A stretch of 64,000 nucleotides of DNA from Epiperipatus broadwayi (lineage: Eukaryota; Onychophora; Udeonychophora; Euonychophora; Peripatidae). Within the stretch, counting starts at the first letter, position 1, and every line of letters starts with the position of its first letter. Below the pieces are notes generated by a model that saw nothing but the letters and a program-made list of their open reading frames with translations, was not told the DNA's origin and searched no databases. The stretch spans positions 3,220,536-3,284,535 of the forward strand of contig JAQFVV010000049.1 of the NCBI GenBank assembly GCA_028023455.1, written 5' to 3'. Positions 1-12,185 of the stretch are shown piece by piece. The position numbers and the translations under genes are program-made.

Positions 1-2048
1 ACAAATCTAGACCAGGAAGCAAGAACTCTGTAAACTATTACTGTGAGACAGAGATAAATAAATGAAGCAGCTTATTATAAGTCACTTCAAATAATTCCTA
101 AGTTTACCCTATTATAAATAAATAGTTTCATTGGGATTATTTTTAAAAAATCCTACAAAATTAAGCTGTCATAAAATAAAGTCACATAAACTCCAATTTA
201 TGAAACAGGAACTAGATAGAATACAGAAATTAAGACTAAAAATATTTTTAAAACAATTATTTAATAATTAATTAGTTAACAATAAACAAAAAATGACATA
301 ATAGTATAAAATTTTAAACATTCACTTCATTAAAATATATATTTTTATAAAAATTATAATCAATCAGTTAATTTCTATTCATAATTAATTTTTAATTAAT
401 TAAGTTATTTCTTTAAAATAACTAAGAGTTGGAAAACATTTTCAAAATCAAAGATAATACTCTTTGATTTAGCTTAATTAATTAGGAAGGAAGAATAATG
501 TTTCACAAAAAAAAAAATGGGTAGATTTAAAAAAAAATATGGTTCACAATTTGAAAACATTAACTTACTGAAATCTTTAAAATGATCAATTCTTACAAAA
601 AAAATCATTACTTTTATATTAAAAAATCATTTTTACTATTAATAGAAATACAATGCACACATACAAAAATACCATTAACTACGGTTTGTTATTTTGTGGA
701 GTTTATCCCAATTATATACTCCAGTTTTTATAGTTGAGTTTTCTTTATTAAAAGCTTCTACATTTCAACATGATTAATTTGTTCTGATCTGCAGTATTTT
801 ATTTCCCGGTTAACAACAACAAGATTTTATTCATTTTTTCTTAATCAATTTCTCAGGTGAGACTAACATAGACAGAAACACATTTTCTTGGCCGCAGACA
901 AGTTTGCAAAGAACTTTAGGGGTAACATTTTATTTCAGTGAAGGCAGATTACATGGAGGAAGATGATGGCTAGCTTTTAGCTGAATTTATTCCATGGTTT
1001 TATTGTAGAAACCAATTTTATGACTAAACTTACAGGATTCTGAAAGCTTGTTATATTATGCAATAGCTTAATGAAAACTGCTTCTTTCTTCTTTAGCAGC
1101 TGGATTAAAACTTGACTATTCTCTCTTCAACAGCTAAGTTAGGAATAATTTCTTCTCCTACTGTCTTTTTCACTAATGGGATTAAGACTTGACTATTCTC
1201 TTTAACAACTAGGTAAGAAATAATTTCTTCTTATCAGATACTTAGATCTTCTGACTTATTCAAACATCGCATTATTTTTTTCTAAAACAATTTTGTCGAC
1301 AAACCATTTACAATCTGTCTCCAACTGATAGTTTCTATAACAGCCAATTAGATAACTTTATTATAAATATAATTGTTTAACTATTTTCCTTTTTAATCAT
1401 AAGCATTGAAAAACAAGTGAAGAACTTAAGTTAACATCATAAAATTTTTGACATTCTAATTAAAAAAATTTATTGCAAAAGCAAAAATAAGATAAAACAT
1501 TGATTCAATTTTTTGTTTGAAGAGAGATAAAAAGAAAAGAAAAACAATTGTAATTAGAAATAAAATGTACCAAAAATATTAAAATCTTATTTGTTTGTTT
1601 TTTGTTTTATTTTTAAATATTCCTAAATATAAAACTTTATCTATATTTTAAGGTTATGATTAATATCTATTAAATAATTTACAAAAAAAAAATATTTTTC
1701 CTCTTAGTGCATTTTCATAGTTTAAATTCATATTACTAATTAATTATAATTACTGAAGAGAATAGTTAAAAAAACTTGTTTACATTCTTTTATAGTTTTC
1801 TCTTCTTTCTACAATCATTTATAACTTATTAAAATATTTCCATATCAAAATGTTATTATTTAACAAATTTAATGTTTAAAAATTCTCATACTATTATATT
1901 GGGAATTTAATTATTTAATTAATTGGAGATCCATTATTAATATATAAAAATATGCATGGGAAAATTAAATAATATTTTCACATTAATTAAATAACTCTAA
2001 ACTAATCCTAAGGAACATGCTGTCAACAATGTAATTAATTTTTAATTC
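1..2048. other. AT-rich sequence, no gene seen
   Basis: Very AT-rich with many A and T runs and no long reading frame. The only structure I can support is the short tandem duplication listed separately at 1101-1238. It may be intergenic or intronic; nothing distinguishes the two. Confidence 0.6.
1101..1238. repeat. Imperfect tandem duplication (about 77-bp period)
   Basis: Two adjacent copies share a GGATTAA(A/G)ACTTGACTATTCTCT core followed by an AATAATTTCTTCT-type segment. The first begins near 1101 and the second near 1178. Copies differ by scattered substitutions and small gaps, so this is an old local duplication. No coding content. Confidence 0.7.
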
Positions 2049-2688
2049 AGCTATGTAACAATATATATAAAATAAAAATTTATATAACATTACAATACCA
2101 GACAAGAAAACTAATCTTTGCTAAAATTCTTCCATAACAATTGTTCATCTATTAAAAAATAAACCTTTTCAAGTAAAATTCAACTAATGTATCATCTATA
2201 TGTACAAAAAAATAGCCTGCATATGATTCACTTCAAAATCCAACTTCATTTAATATCAAAAGAGATCTTCTTGAGATTGGTGGCCTCAGATTCTAAAAAT
2301 GTTAGCATCAAAGTTTCTTTTACTCTTCCTTTCAATTCACTTTTTTTATTATAAATAAATAACCTTCACATTGTCAAATAATATTTTCTAAAAAAAAGTG
2401 AATTGAAAAAAAAAATGAAAGAGACTTTGACGGTAAAATATTTTGAATATGAGACCATCAATCTCATAAGACATCCTTTGATGTAGTTGTGTTTTGATGT
2501 GAATAATGGGAAGGCTATTTCGTTTGGTATATATAGGTGCTACATTTAGTTGAATTACATTTGAAAATATCTATTGTTAATAAATGAAACCATGGTTGTG
2601 GAAGAATTTTAGTAAAGGTTATTTTTTTATTTGGCTAGTATTGTATTGTTATATGAATTTTTATTTTATTTATTGTTACTAGTATAGT
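2049..2688. repeat. Long palindromic (foldback) repeat
   Basis: The arm at 2049-2340 is matched as reverse complement by 2398-2688 across almost its whole length, at roughly three-quarters identity by eye. The spacer is 57 bp. Inner ends read TTCAATTCAC and GTGAATTGAA. Shared landmarks include GGTGGCCTCAGATTCT versus its diverged complement near 2440. No reading frame lies inside. It abuts the 5' end of the LINE at 2765. It may be a foldback or MITE-like element, or a dimerised retroelement end; no terminal duplication was identified. Confidence 0.85.
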
Positions 2689-2766
2689 GTTAGGCAGTAT
2701 TTAATTAATATATATACAATATTAGCAAAAATATAATATATTAATAAATAATAATAACATTTAAAT

Positions 2767-3363
2767 ATGGAAGGTTTCTGTGCATGCTCCAGAGACTCTT
2801 CCTATCCCTCAGCTGGCACCGGACTCATAATTGCTAGAAATTGCCCATTCACAATGTTCAAAATAATTCACATTGACATGAACTTATTAATTGCAACCTT
2901 CAACCAAAAAAAACATAACAATAAATCTGGTTTTTGTATATATGCCTTTACAGGATAAAAAAAATAGATACCATAATTGCAAACATTAATTCAAGGTTAG
3001 CTACAACTTCAAACCCAACCGTCTTAATTGGAGATTTTAATTTAAAATATCAGGAATTTACCCAACCTTGGCTTCACAGAATAAACATACCACTAATGAG
3101 TGGCAAAGGTTTTTTGCCAGATGATGCCATCTCTTTCCACAATAATCGCTTCTCCTCACTTATTGATTTGTGCTTTTATTCTACAATGCTTCACCACCTT
3201 ATTGAAATAAAACTAACTCCCTCAAACTTTTTCCGATCACTCAGCTCAAATAGTCACAATTGACTGTGCCCAAATTCAAATATTACCCTTTCCACTTACA
3301 AGAACAATAAGAGTTTTACTCCCAGAAACAACCCCTGAATTTCTGTTCTCTGAGACCTACATA
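2767..3363 (+). pseudogene. LINE apurinic-like endonuclease domain, truncated and frameshifted
   Basis: This is the exonuclease/endonuclease/phosphatase-type domain that nicks target DNA before target-primed reverse transcription. The first frame (2767-2958) holds a GTGLIIARNC block. The next frame (2934-3263) holds TVLIGDFN (residues about 29-36), then SSLIDLCF, both typical of LINE endonucleases. The catalytic FSDHSAQIV block near 3231-3257 is in a third phase that runs without a stop into the RT frame. At least two indels therefore break the domain. The N-terminal catalytic part upstream of GTGLII is absent. Confidence 0.85.
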
Positions 3364-5460
3364 ATGCTAAACAAAATCAAAGATATGACTTTGAACCTGG
3401 TCCAGAAATATCTAGCATTTATGGGAATGTTGTCCTTTAACATCAACCATATAACAAAAAAACAACCTCCACCATCAAGACTTTTGTCTCTGGCAGATCA
3501 GTTGCACCAGAGAATAATCATGATTAACCCATCACACTGCACCCAGCAGTATATATTCAAGCTTACACAAGCATACAATAAAGCATGTAATGAACTCAAA
3601 AGCTATCTGAAGATAAAGAAAAGCAAGGTATGCCTAACCAGGCCACACACTTGGACAAGAGATTATATAATATGGGTGCTGGGGAACCAACCAGATGTAA
3701 AAGTGCCAATGGCACTATATACAAATAGTGGAACATATGCAGGACACAATATAATTGTGCCAATTTTTGAATATTTTAAGGAGAAATTACAAGAAAAACA
3801 ACCATATAAAATACCACATAATCTGTTTGACCCACCAGAGACAAAAATCCCATTTACAAAAGATCTATGCACAACAAAACTGAATACTATTCAAAACGCT
3901 TGCTATCCAGGTAGTCCTGGAGTCCTAAGTAAATTCACAACAGAATATTTGTGTCAGTTAGCAAACCATCTAGTGCAACAAATTCAACCCATGGAGGGTG
4001 TCTATCCAATAGCCATAGTACCCTATAATAAAAAGAAATCAATTATCCCACCTATTACAGACCTCAGGCCAATATCTTTGGGACCTTTGCTGATCAAAAT
4101 TATGGAGAAAATTATTAAAGATGAAATTGAACCATATATAATGCCACTTATCTCCAAAACACAATATGCAAAGAAAAACTCTTCAACAACAGAAGCAGCC
4201 TTATTCTTTAAAGCAATTCTAGCCACAGTAAAACAGCGAAAAAAATACGGACCCATTGTCGTGCAGCTTGACATAGAAGCTGCATTTGACTCAGTCAATA
4301 TATACACACTTCTGAAAATGCTAAAAGACACAGAAATTCCTAGAACACATCTATATATAATTGCTAACCTGCTTCTGAACAGAGAGATCCATATAACTTT
4401 AAATGGAAGAAACTCACCATCTTTCACACCCACCAAATCTATATCCCAAGGATCCCCTCTTAGTTCACTATTGTTTATATTTTACATCAATCCCCTTATT
4501 AAAAGCATACAAAATGCATTTATTGGGATCGAGATACCAGACACAACACAGTACACTACATGCATTGCCTATATGGATGATGTTACCATATTTCTAACAT
4601 CAAAAAAACAAATACCGCAACTCCAAAAAATATTAAAAGAATATTCACAGAAATATGAATTAAAGTTTAATCTGGCAAAAAGCACAGCCTGGTCACTATA
4701 CACTGGTAAACCATGTACATCAATTTACAAATCAAAACCAAACTCATTCCTTGGGTTCCCATTTCATATGGGAATTACAGGAATGAGATGCCACATCCAA
4801 AATAAACTAAAAGAAGAAGCCACAAAAATTATAAACTCCTTGTCCAAGGCATATCTTTTACTGTATTCCAAAGTACAGTTAATTAACCAGCTTATCACAA
4901 CCAAAATAACATATTATGTACCGGTTATTTCATTCTCGATGGCATTTATTTCAAAAATTAAAACCATATGTAATAAACTACTTTGGGCCAGAAAAACAGT
5001 AGCAATCTCCACAAAAAAACTTAGCCAACTCCTAATAAAAAATGGACTTGGCTTGCACAACATTAACATTTTTCATCTACAAAAGTTAAGGAACTCAATA
5101 ATTACAATCCTTGCGAAATATCCAAAAATTAACCACTTGCTAGAAGTTACTCCAACAGATGGACCACCTCCAAAAGGTTCTTTTTTCACTAACATTATAT
5201 ACCAATGCAAAACCACAGACAAGATTCCAGAACAGTATTTGCATAAGTATTCCTACTGGGATATTTATGTTTTAATGAACAGAAAAACAGATACTAATGC
5301 TATACAACCTATGCTAGGAATTAACAACAAGAGACTACTCAAGGAATATAAAAAATGGGCTCTAGAGCCCAAATACTTTGATTTTATCATTAAAATGAAT
5401 CTCATTGCCTTGCCAACAACCCACTTTCTTTATCATAAAAAGAATGTACAGATCTATTAA
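3364..5460 (+). CDS. LINE reverse transcriptase, 698-residue open frame
   Basis: It copies element RNA into DNA at a nicked target. RT landmarks in order are: LRPIS (around R235), LDIEAAFDSVN (from L302, first catalytic Asp), SQGSPLSSLL (from S361), AYMDDVTIFL (catalytic YMDD at 403-406), and a SFLGFP block (461-466) in the thumb region. The same frame extends upstream of this ATG into the endonuclease, so the ATG is only the first Met in a longer broken ORF. The frame stops just before the cysteine motif. No stop interrupts the RT, so the copy is fairly young, although frameshifts elsewhere make it inactive. Its closest relative here is copy B on minus, with matching IIANLLLNR and FLGFP blocks. 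Confidence 0.92.
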   Translation: MLNKIKDMTLNLVQKYLAFMGMLSFNINHITKKQPPPSRLLSLADQLHQRIIMINPSHCTQQYIFKLTQAYNKACNELKSYLKIKKSKVCLTRPHTWTRDYIIWVLGNQPDVKVPMALYTNSGTYAGHNIIVPIFEYFKEKLQEKQPYKIPHNLFDPPETKIPFTKDLCTTKLNTIQNACYPGSPGVLSKFTTEYLCQLANHLVQQIQPMEGVYPIAIVPYNKKKSIIPPITDLRPISLGPLLIKIMEKIIKDEIEPYIMPLISKTQYAKKNSSTTEAALFFKAILATVKQRKKYGPIVVQLDIEAAFDSVNIYTLLKMLKDTEIPRTHLYIIANLLLNREIHITLNGRNSPSFTPTKSISQGSPLSSLLFIFYINPLIKSIQNAFIGIEIPDTTQYTTCIAYMDDVTIFLTSKKQIPQLQKILKEYSQKYELKFNLAKSTAWSLYTGKPCTSIYKSKPNSFLGFPFHMGITGMRCHIQNKLKEEATKIINSLSKAYLLLYSKVQLINQLITTKITYYVPVISFSMAFISKIKTICNKLLWARKTVAISTKKLSQLLIKNGLGLHNINIFHLQKLRNSIITILAKYPKINHLLEVTPTDGPPPKGSFFTNIIYQCKTTDKIPEQYLHKYSYWDIYVLMNRKTDTNAIQPMLGINNKRLLKEYKKWALEPKYFDFIIKMNLIALPTTHFLYHKKNVQIY

Positions 5461-5829
5461 TCCTTTCTGTAGACTCTTCCATCGAGCAGAAGAGATGCTG
5501 GACCACATTATTTATCAATGTATAGCACTTAACCAAACATGACAGATGATGTGTAACACCTACAGAAAACCAGGTACAATCATTAATCACATAATGGTTG
5601 CTTTTCAGAGAAGATCAATACCTAGCATTAGGGCAGCCACATTTGTACTATATGTGTACTGGTGCACCAGATGTACTTTCTTAATTGGCAATAATACCAG
5701 ACAACACCCAGCTACATTTAGCAACAAACTGTTACACATTAGAAATAGAGATAGAATAATAACCAACCCCCACTTATATGCAGCAACATGGTCATTGTTA
5801 AGGCAACCATCAATGTTGTGAATGCTGCA
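5461..5829 (+). pseudogene. LINE C-terminal cysteine-motif segment, frameshifted
   Basis: In another phase, just after the RT stop, the sequence reads NPFCRLFHRAEEMLDHIIYQC, a degraded form of the C-X2-C-X8-H-X4-C motif intact in copy B; the first Cys is lost. A further shift leads into 5546-5821, whose IRAATFVLYVYW and PHLYAATW blocks align with IRLSIFITFSLW and VSLHDDTW of copy B. The domain is therefore the shared C-terminus of this family. Its role is presumably nucleic-acid binding, by analogy with other LINE cysteine motifs. Confidence 0.8.
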
Positions 5830-6074
5830 AAAAAATATCATACAACTAACATTCAAAAAGACATGCCCACAAAACTAAGCTCATCAAACTTTAGAACTCT
5901 AATTATTTTTTTTATCCTTCATATTGTTATAGTCCATTAACCACAAAGTGTAACCATTAAATTTCCTTTATATATATATGTTTACCCTAATATTACTCAT
6001 TGTATGTAAAATTTGAAATTTTCTAGATGTAAACTTTTGTAAACCATTGAGATCAATAAAGCCTTTATTGAAAC

Positions 6075-6076
<2 letters not shown>

Positions 6077-6164
<88 letters not shown>
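6077..6164. repeat. (TAA)n tail of LINE copy A
   Basis: About 29 TAA units follow directly after the 3' UTR (ATTGAAACG). Simple TAA tails replace poly(A) in several LINE clades, so this is best read as the element tail, probably lengthened by slippage. Confidence 0.85.
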
Positions 6165-6279
6165 GCATTTATCATAAATAAAAAAAAAGCTTGTTTAGAG
6201 CTATTAGCACGCTCTTAATTTTACATATTTGTAAGTGTAAGCTATATATAAGTCATGTGACATCTGACTTGTTACTATT

Positions 6280-6928
<649 letters not shown>

Positions 6929-7499
6929 TTAAGTCAGCAGGGAATTCAGAGCTATGCCAAGATTCTTATAACTTTGCACAATAGGTATAATGCAATTTTC
7001 CAACTTTATATCTAAAGTCATATACTCAATTCTCCCAAAATCAACTTTAGAAACAAATAAAGTAATAGTTTTAGATACCTTTATATTTAAGCAATGTTTT
7101 TTAGGCAATTCTATCATAGCTTCCAAATCAGAATCAACATGCCTCAAATCCTCTAAAAAATAATTCAGTGGAAAATCCAAATGAAGCTGGGTATCATCAG
7201 CAAAAATATGAGAAGTAGAAAAATTAAAATGAAATATAAAATTCTAATGTATCTATAATGTACAAAAGAAAATCAATAATTCAATTCTAAAAGATATATT
7301 GAGTTGCTAAAAGTGGATCAGATATAATGTTATCAATTAGCATGATCTGTTTTCTATCCATGAAATAACTTTTCATAAAATTCAAGACATCATTGTTCAG
7401 ATAAAGTATTTTGATGAATAGAGGTTTTCTAGAGTGTACATCAAATGCTTTAGAACAGTCTAAATAGGCAAAAGTCACATATATGTTTTGAAAAGTCAT
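6929..7499 (-). pseudogene. CR1/L2/Jockey-type LINE reverse transcriptase fragment
   Basis: On minus, 7499-7287 encodes YLDCSKAFDVHSRKPLFIKI, the RT block containing the first catalytic Asp (usual form DxSKAFD). After a damaged stretch with two stops, 7204-7187 encodes FADDTQL, the catalytic FADD box. It continues in frame into 7180-6929 with LDFPLNYFLEDL, LNIKVSKTITLFVSK and SYKNLGIALNS, which match the post-FADD region of CR1/L2-type RTs. Only the palm survives; endonuclease and C-terminus are absent. The family differs from LINE copies A and B. Confidence 0.85.
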
Positions 7500-7537
7500 C
7501 AGTTAGATCAGTCAAGATAATATATGTAGATCCTCAA

Positions 7538-8490
<953 letters not shown>

Positions 8491-8865
8491 CATTATCAAA
8501 TGGCCTTACACAAAGTCTGCTGTAATGTAAAATTGTAGATATTAAACACAACAAATACATAAATGTGCTATATTAATAATGGAAGTTGGGTCTGAGCATT
8601 AAAATACACACACAGACACACACACACACACCAATTTAAAGTAACATGAAATTGACACAGAAATATTGTACATGTATAATAAACTCATGTATTTTTATTT
8701 TTATTTTTTGTATATTTTTATGACATGTTATTTTATGTATTTTACTTTTCTCTGAAAAATTCAAATAGAGAAAAGAAAACTTTATTAAACAAGAGATCAA
8801 ATGTTGGAACATATTAGTAAAATAAATAATTAAAGCAATTGTTCCAACATACTTGTATATATATA

Positions 8866-9780
8866 TATGAAAAAACAAATACAAGTTAATCACGTAACCT
8901 GCTATCACTTGTTATTTATGTCCAAAAGATGGCGCTATCTTTTGGACATAAATAACAAGTGATAGAGGTTCGTGTTATATTGTTTTTTCATAAATGTACC
9001 TTTAGAGTTTTCTTGAATGATATATATTGCAGAGACTTTGATTATATGGTGATTCTGAACTGAGATCAGACCCATATAAATATCTAGCTTGCTAGGTGGG
9101 TTTGAAGACTTTACCGGTCTGAAAAATTCACGCTTGCAATCTGATAGAAACTTTTTGCATAAAACACTTGAGAGTCAGTGTTTTAGATCTAGTTTCTATA
9201 CTCTATCCCCCACTGAGGATAGCAAACCAGCTTGAAATCAGCTGATCTGGGGGTGAGAAAATGAGAGAGGTAGTTAATTTCTGACTCTTTTTTCGTTTAT
9301 GTAAAACAAATATTACACTTGTTCGGCGGTTTTGGTATAGCGCCATCTTTTGGACATAAATAACAAGTGATAGCAGGTTACATGATTAACTTGTATTTGT
9401 TTTTTCATAAATGTACCTTTAGAGTTTTCTTGCAATGATATATATTGCAGAGACTTTGATTATATGGTGATTCTGAACTGAGATCAGACCCATATAAATA
9501 TCTAGCTTGCTAGGCTGGGTTAGATCGGAAGACTTTACCGGTCTGAAAAATTCACGCTTGCAATCTGATAGAAACGTTTTGCATAAACACTTGAGAGTCA
9601 ATGTTTTAGATCTAGTTTCTATACTCTATCCCCCACTGAGGATAGCAAACCAGCTTGAAATCAGCTGATCTGGGGGTGAGCAAATGAAAGAGGTAGTTAA
9701 TTTCTGACTCTTTTTTCGTTTATGTAAAACAAATCTTACACTTGTTCGGCGGTTTTGGTATAGCGCCATCTTTTGGACAT
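8866..9780. repeat. Tandem 0.41-kb repeat with an inverted leader copy (family B)
   Basis: Unit 1 (8937-9344) and unit 2 (9345-9767) are near-identical direct copies. They share TAGAGTTTTCTTG, TCAGACCCATATAAATATC, ATCCCCCACTGAGGATAGC, GATCTGGGGGTGAG and TGTTCGGCGGTTTTGGTATA. Each junction carries GCGCCATCTTTTGGACATA, and a third partial copy of it ends the array at 9768-9780. An inverted copy of the unit start occupies 8866-8936. The block is flanked by (TA)n on both sides. I find no coding capacity. A diverged relative is at 21.36-21.64 kb. It may be a TA-targeting non-autonomous element present as a tandem dimer. Confidence 0.9.
8902..8965. repeat. Perfect 29-bp-arm hairpin
   Basis: Positions 8902-8930 and 8937-8965 are exact reverse complements around the 6-nt loop GGCGCT. 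This is the head-to-head junction between the inverted leader and unit 1 of family B. Confidence 0.97.
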
Positions 9781-10085
9781 ATATATATATTAATTACTTT
9801 TCTAAAAACTAATTTTATTCTGTAAGCAAAGAATGTTAATTGCTTTGGCAAAATCTGACCAAAAGCAAAATGTTTGATAATCAATGCAATAATTAATCTG
9901 TTATTTTTTTTTTCTGTATATAAAATAAAAATTCTTTTGAATTGATTCTTTAAAGAAGTGGTCTGGGTATTCAAAATGGAAAACAAACATATCAAACCCT
10001 GCTATGTAAAATTTAATCAGAAAAATATAAAGGAATGTTTATAATCTAAGTGATAAGCTAAATTAAAAGGATTGGCTGATTCATA
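9781..10085. other. AT-rich spacer
   Basis: It starts with a (TA)n tract. No domain-like frame or repeat was recognised. Confidence 0.5.
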
Positions 10086-10611
10086 CTTCTCAGGGGGGTA
10101 CCTGAATTGGTTCTTATGAGTGGGCTTGATAAGTTTTAGTCAGTGCTGTGGGATTTTATTCTTTCTCTGGCAGTCGTTCTGGGCAAGTCATTCACTACTT
10201 TGGCTCCAGAATTCTCCAATCATCCAGCTACTTAGAGATTAATTTATGGACTAGACTACTGCTGATATTTCTAAGAAATCCATTATAGTTCTTTGAAGAA
10301 CTCTTGATTTCTTAAGGATTTAATGAACCAGTCAAGATAGCGAATGAACATTTAATAAAAAGTATTATAATATACCAAAAAGAGGAAAATATGAAGCAAT
10401 CTACCAGAGAGTCCAGTAGAATGACCATGGGGTAGACAACCAGCCGATGCACCCACCCTTTCTCTGTCAAAATTGCCAAGGTGTGATCATGCCAGTTCCA
10501 GCCAGCCATGATGATGACGAAGCTGCCTTGCCTATGCCCGAATCAGATGAAATCCTCACCGCACAGCTAGTTGAATTGAAGCCCACTCAGAAGATGAAGA
10601 CACCTACATAA
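10086..10611 (+). other. GC-richer island with a 54-codon ORF (10447-10611)
   Basis: This stretch is visibly richer in G+C than its flanks. On plus, 10447-10611 is an open frame of 54 codons ending in TAA, and the frame is open back to about 10430. The product holds CQNCQ near its start, then an acidic HDDDEAALPMPESDE segment and LTAQLVELKP. The composition looks protein-like rather than like the Lys/Asn/Ile/Phe-rich noise typical here. No family is recognised. It could be a fossil gag or transposase piece or a terminal exon. The minus frame 10312-10509 is probably a shadow. Confidence 0.35.
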
Positions 10612-11754
10612 GTTTATTTTACAAATATTTTATTAATATTGAACTAATTAACTATGATATTTCCGATTAAATATATTATTATTTTTTTCATTATTATTAA
10701 TCATTTAAAAAAAGAGAGAGATAGATAGAATTGTCTCTTGCATATATATATATATTGAATTTATAGTTATTGCAGGCATAATGATACAGCTTTTACTTAA
10801 ATCTGTTAATTCATGTTTCTATCCCAAATTCTAGTATTTTCAGCAAAGGTTGCAATTAGTTTTTTTTTTTTATTGCTGTTTTTTTTTCTTTTTGTTGAAA
10901 ATTATATGTAAATATACATGTGTATATATGCGCACATACGCTTGTAATATTCGGTAAATATGATACCTCATGTTGAGTATCTAAACATGTATTTATCCGT
11001 ATATCCTTTTAAGTTATTTTTTGTCACTGTTGTACCTTATGATGAGTGCAAAAGGGGTTTATTCATTGTAAATTCCCGTAAGCAAGTCCACTAAATAACT
11101 TTATATTTAGAATAGTAGTAAGCGTATGATTGTGCTGTACGTATATACATGTATAAGAATTTATCGAAAAAGGCAAATAGATACCCTACCTCATGTTGAG
11201 TACTATATAGTATCTGAGCTGATGCAACCTTATTGACATGTTGAAAAATATGAAATTAGTGAAATATTTCATAGTGCAAATATACGTATGCATAGGTTTG
11301 TTTATTATTATTATATTTGCTATCAATAAAAAAAAAAGGTTTTAAAGTTCTGAGTAAAAGTGTATGCCTGTATGACTGAAAATCTCTTATCTGAAAATAT
11401 CTATACATCATAATCACATAAAGTATAACTTATTTCTACAGGGTAAAAAGCTGAGACCACTTGCATTCTTTATGAAACATTGTATTGTAAATAGCTTTAG
11501 GGGTTTATCTATTTTCATATTCATTTAAATTGTATTTATATATTTATCTATTTAAAGGCATCAAATATATATATATGGGTTTATGATAATAATTCGTTTA
11601 TTTAGTTTTATTATATTGCTTTAAGTATGAAACGGTGGTGAGTATTTGGGATTAAATAAATATTTAATTATAATATTAAAATTGTTTCGTTTTCGTATTA
11701 TTATTTATTTGATAAAATGTACTCTTTCTTTATCAATCATATACCAATAATAAC
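10612..11754. other. AT-rich spacer
   Basis: Mostly AT-rich with short (TA)n tracts. A weak repeated phrase (ATACCTCATGTTGAGTA near 10962 and CTACCTCATGTTGAGTA near 11185) hints at a small old duplication. No gene seen. Confidence 0.5.
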
Positions 11755-12185
11755 TATTTAACTTACCCATTGAAGACCCTCGATGTAGAGTACTGAGCTA
11801 ACCATATGGGATATCGCTCTACCGGGGTGTTAAATCTTATTCTATTGCACATCCTTCTAGGAGGGGGAAAATTCGTTTTATTCCTTTCTAGGAGTGGCAC
11901 ACAAAAGCTATCTATAAATAGACTTTTCAAAGATGTGTACTTACCATGGATTTGAAACATCGGGCATTTAAATATGATGTCAACTAAAGAGGATTTTTGA
12001 CTGGCAGAATCCTGTCAATTCACTCTTTCTATCAGTTTAGCTGGAAGTACCAATATATATGAGTACAAACAATCGGCTAAATTGGTATCCATTTCTTTCC
12101 CTGTTAAATCTTGGTCACTTCATGCTTGGTGCAAGATTAGGAATAGAAATCCGCAGGGGAGTATGATCCGGTACAATATAGTTAT
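11755..12185. other. Unclassified GC-richer island
   Basis: About 430 bp of more balanced composition bounded by AT-rich DNA. Read on minus it contains GGTTAGCTCAGTACTC (near 11805-11790), which resembles a tRNA A-box, but no matching B-box sits at the right distance. It may be a rearranged SINE or another dispersed repeat. The minus frame at 11763-11960 has no recognisable domain. Confidence 0.35.

Larger units (their letters stand above)
2765..6165 (+). mobile_element. LINE (non-LTR retrotransposon), copy A, nearly full length
   Basis: The order is endonuclease remnant (2767-3363), reverse transcriptase (3364-5460), cysteine-rich C-terminal segment (5460-5829), AT-rich 3' UTR with an AATAAAG near 6055, and a (TAA)n tail from about 6077. 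A short CATTTA at 2759-2764 recurs just after the tail at 6166-6171; on both sides it follows TAA-rich sequence, so it is a plausible target-site duplication. The N-terminal part of the endonuclease is missing, so the copy is 5' truncated. A (TAA)n tail recalls I-like and related clades, but I do not assign a clade. Copy B lies on minus at 19.4-21.0 kb. Confidence 0.9.

Noticed and set aside
4023-4436. 137-codon minus frame inside the LINE RT
   Set aside because: Antisense shadow of the clearly supported RT frame.
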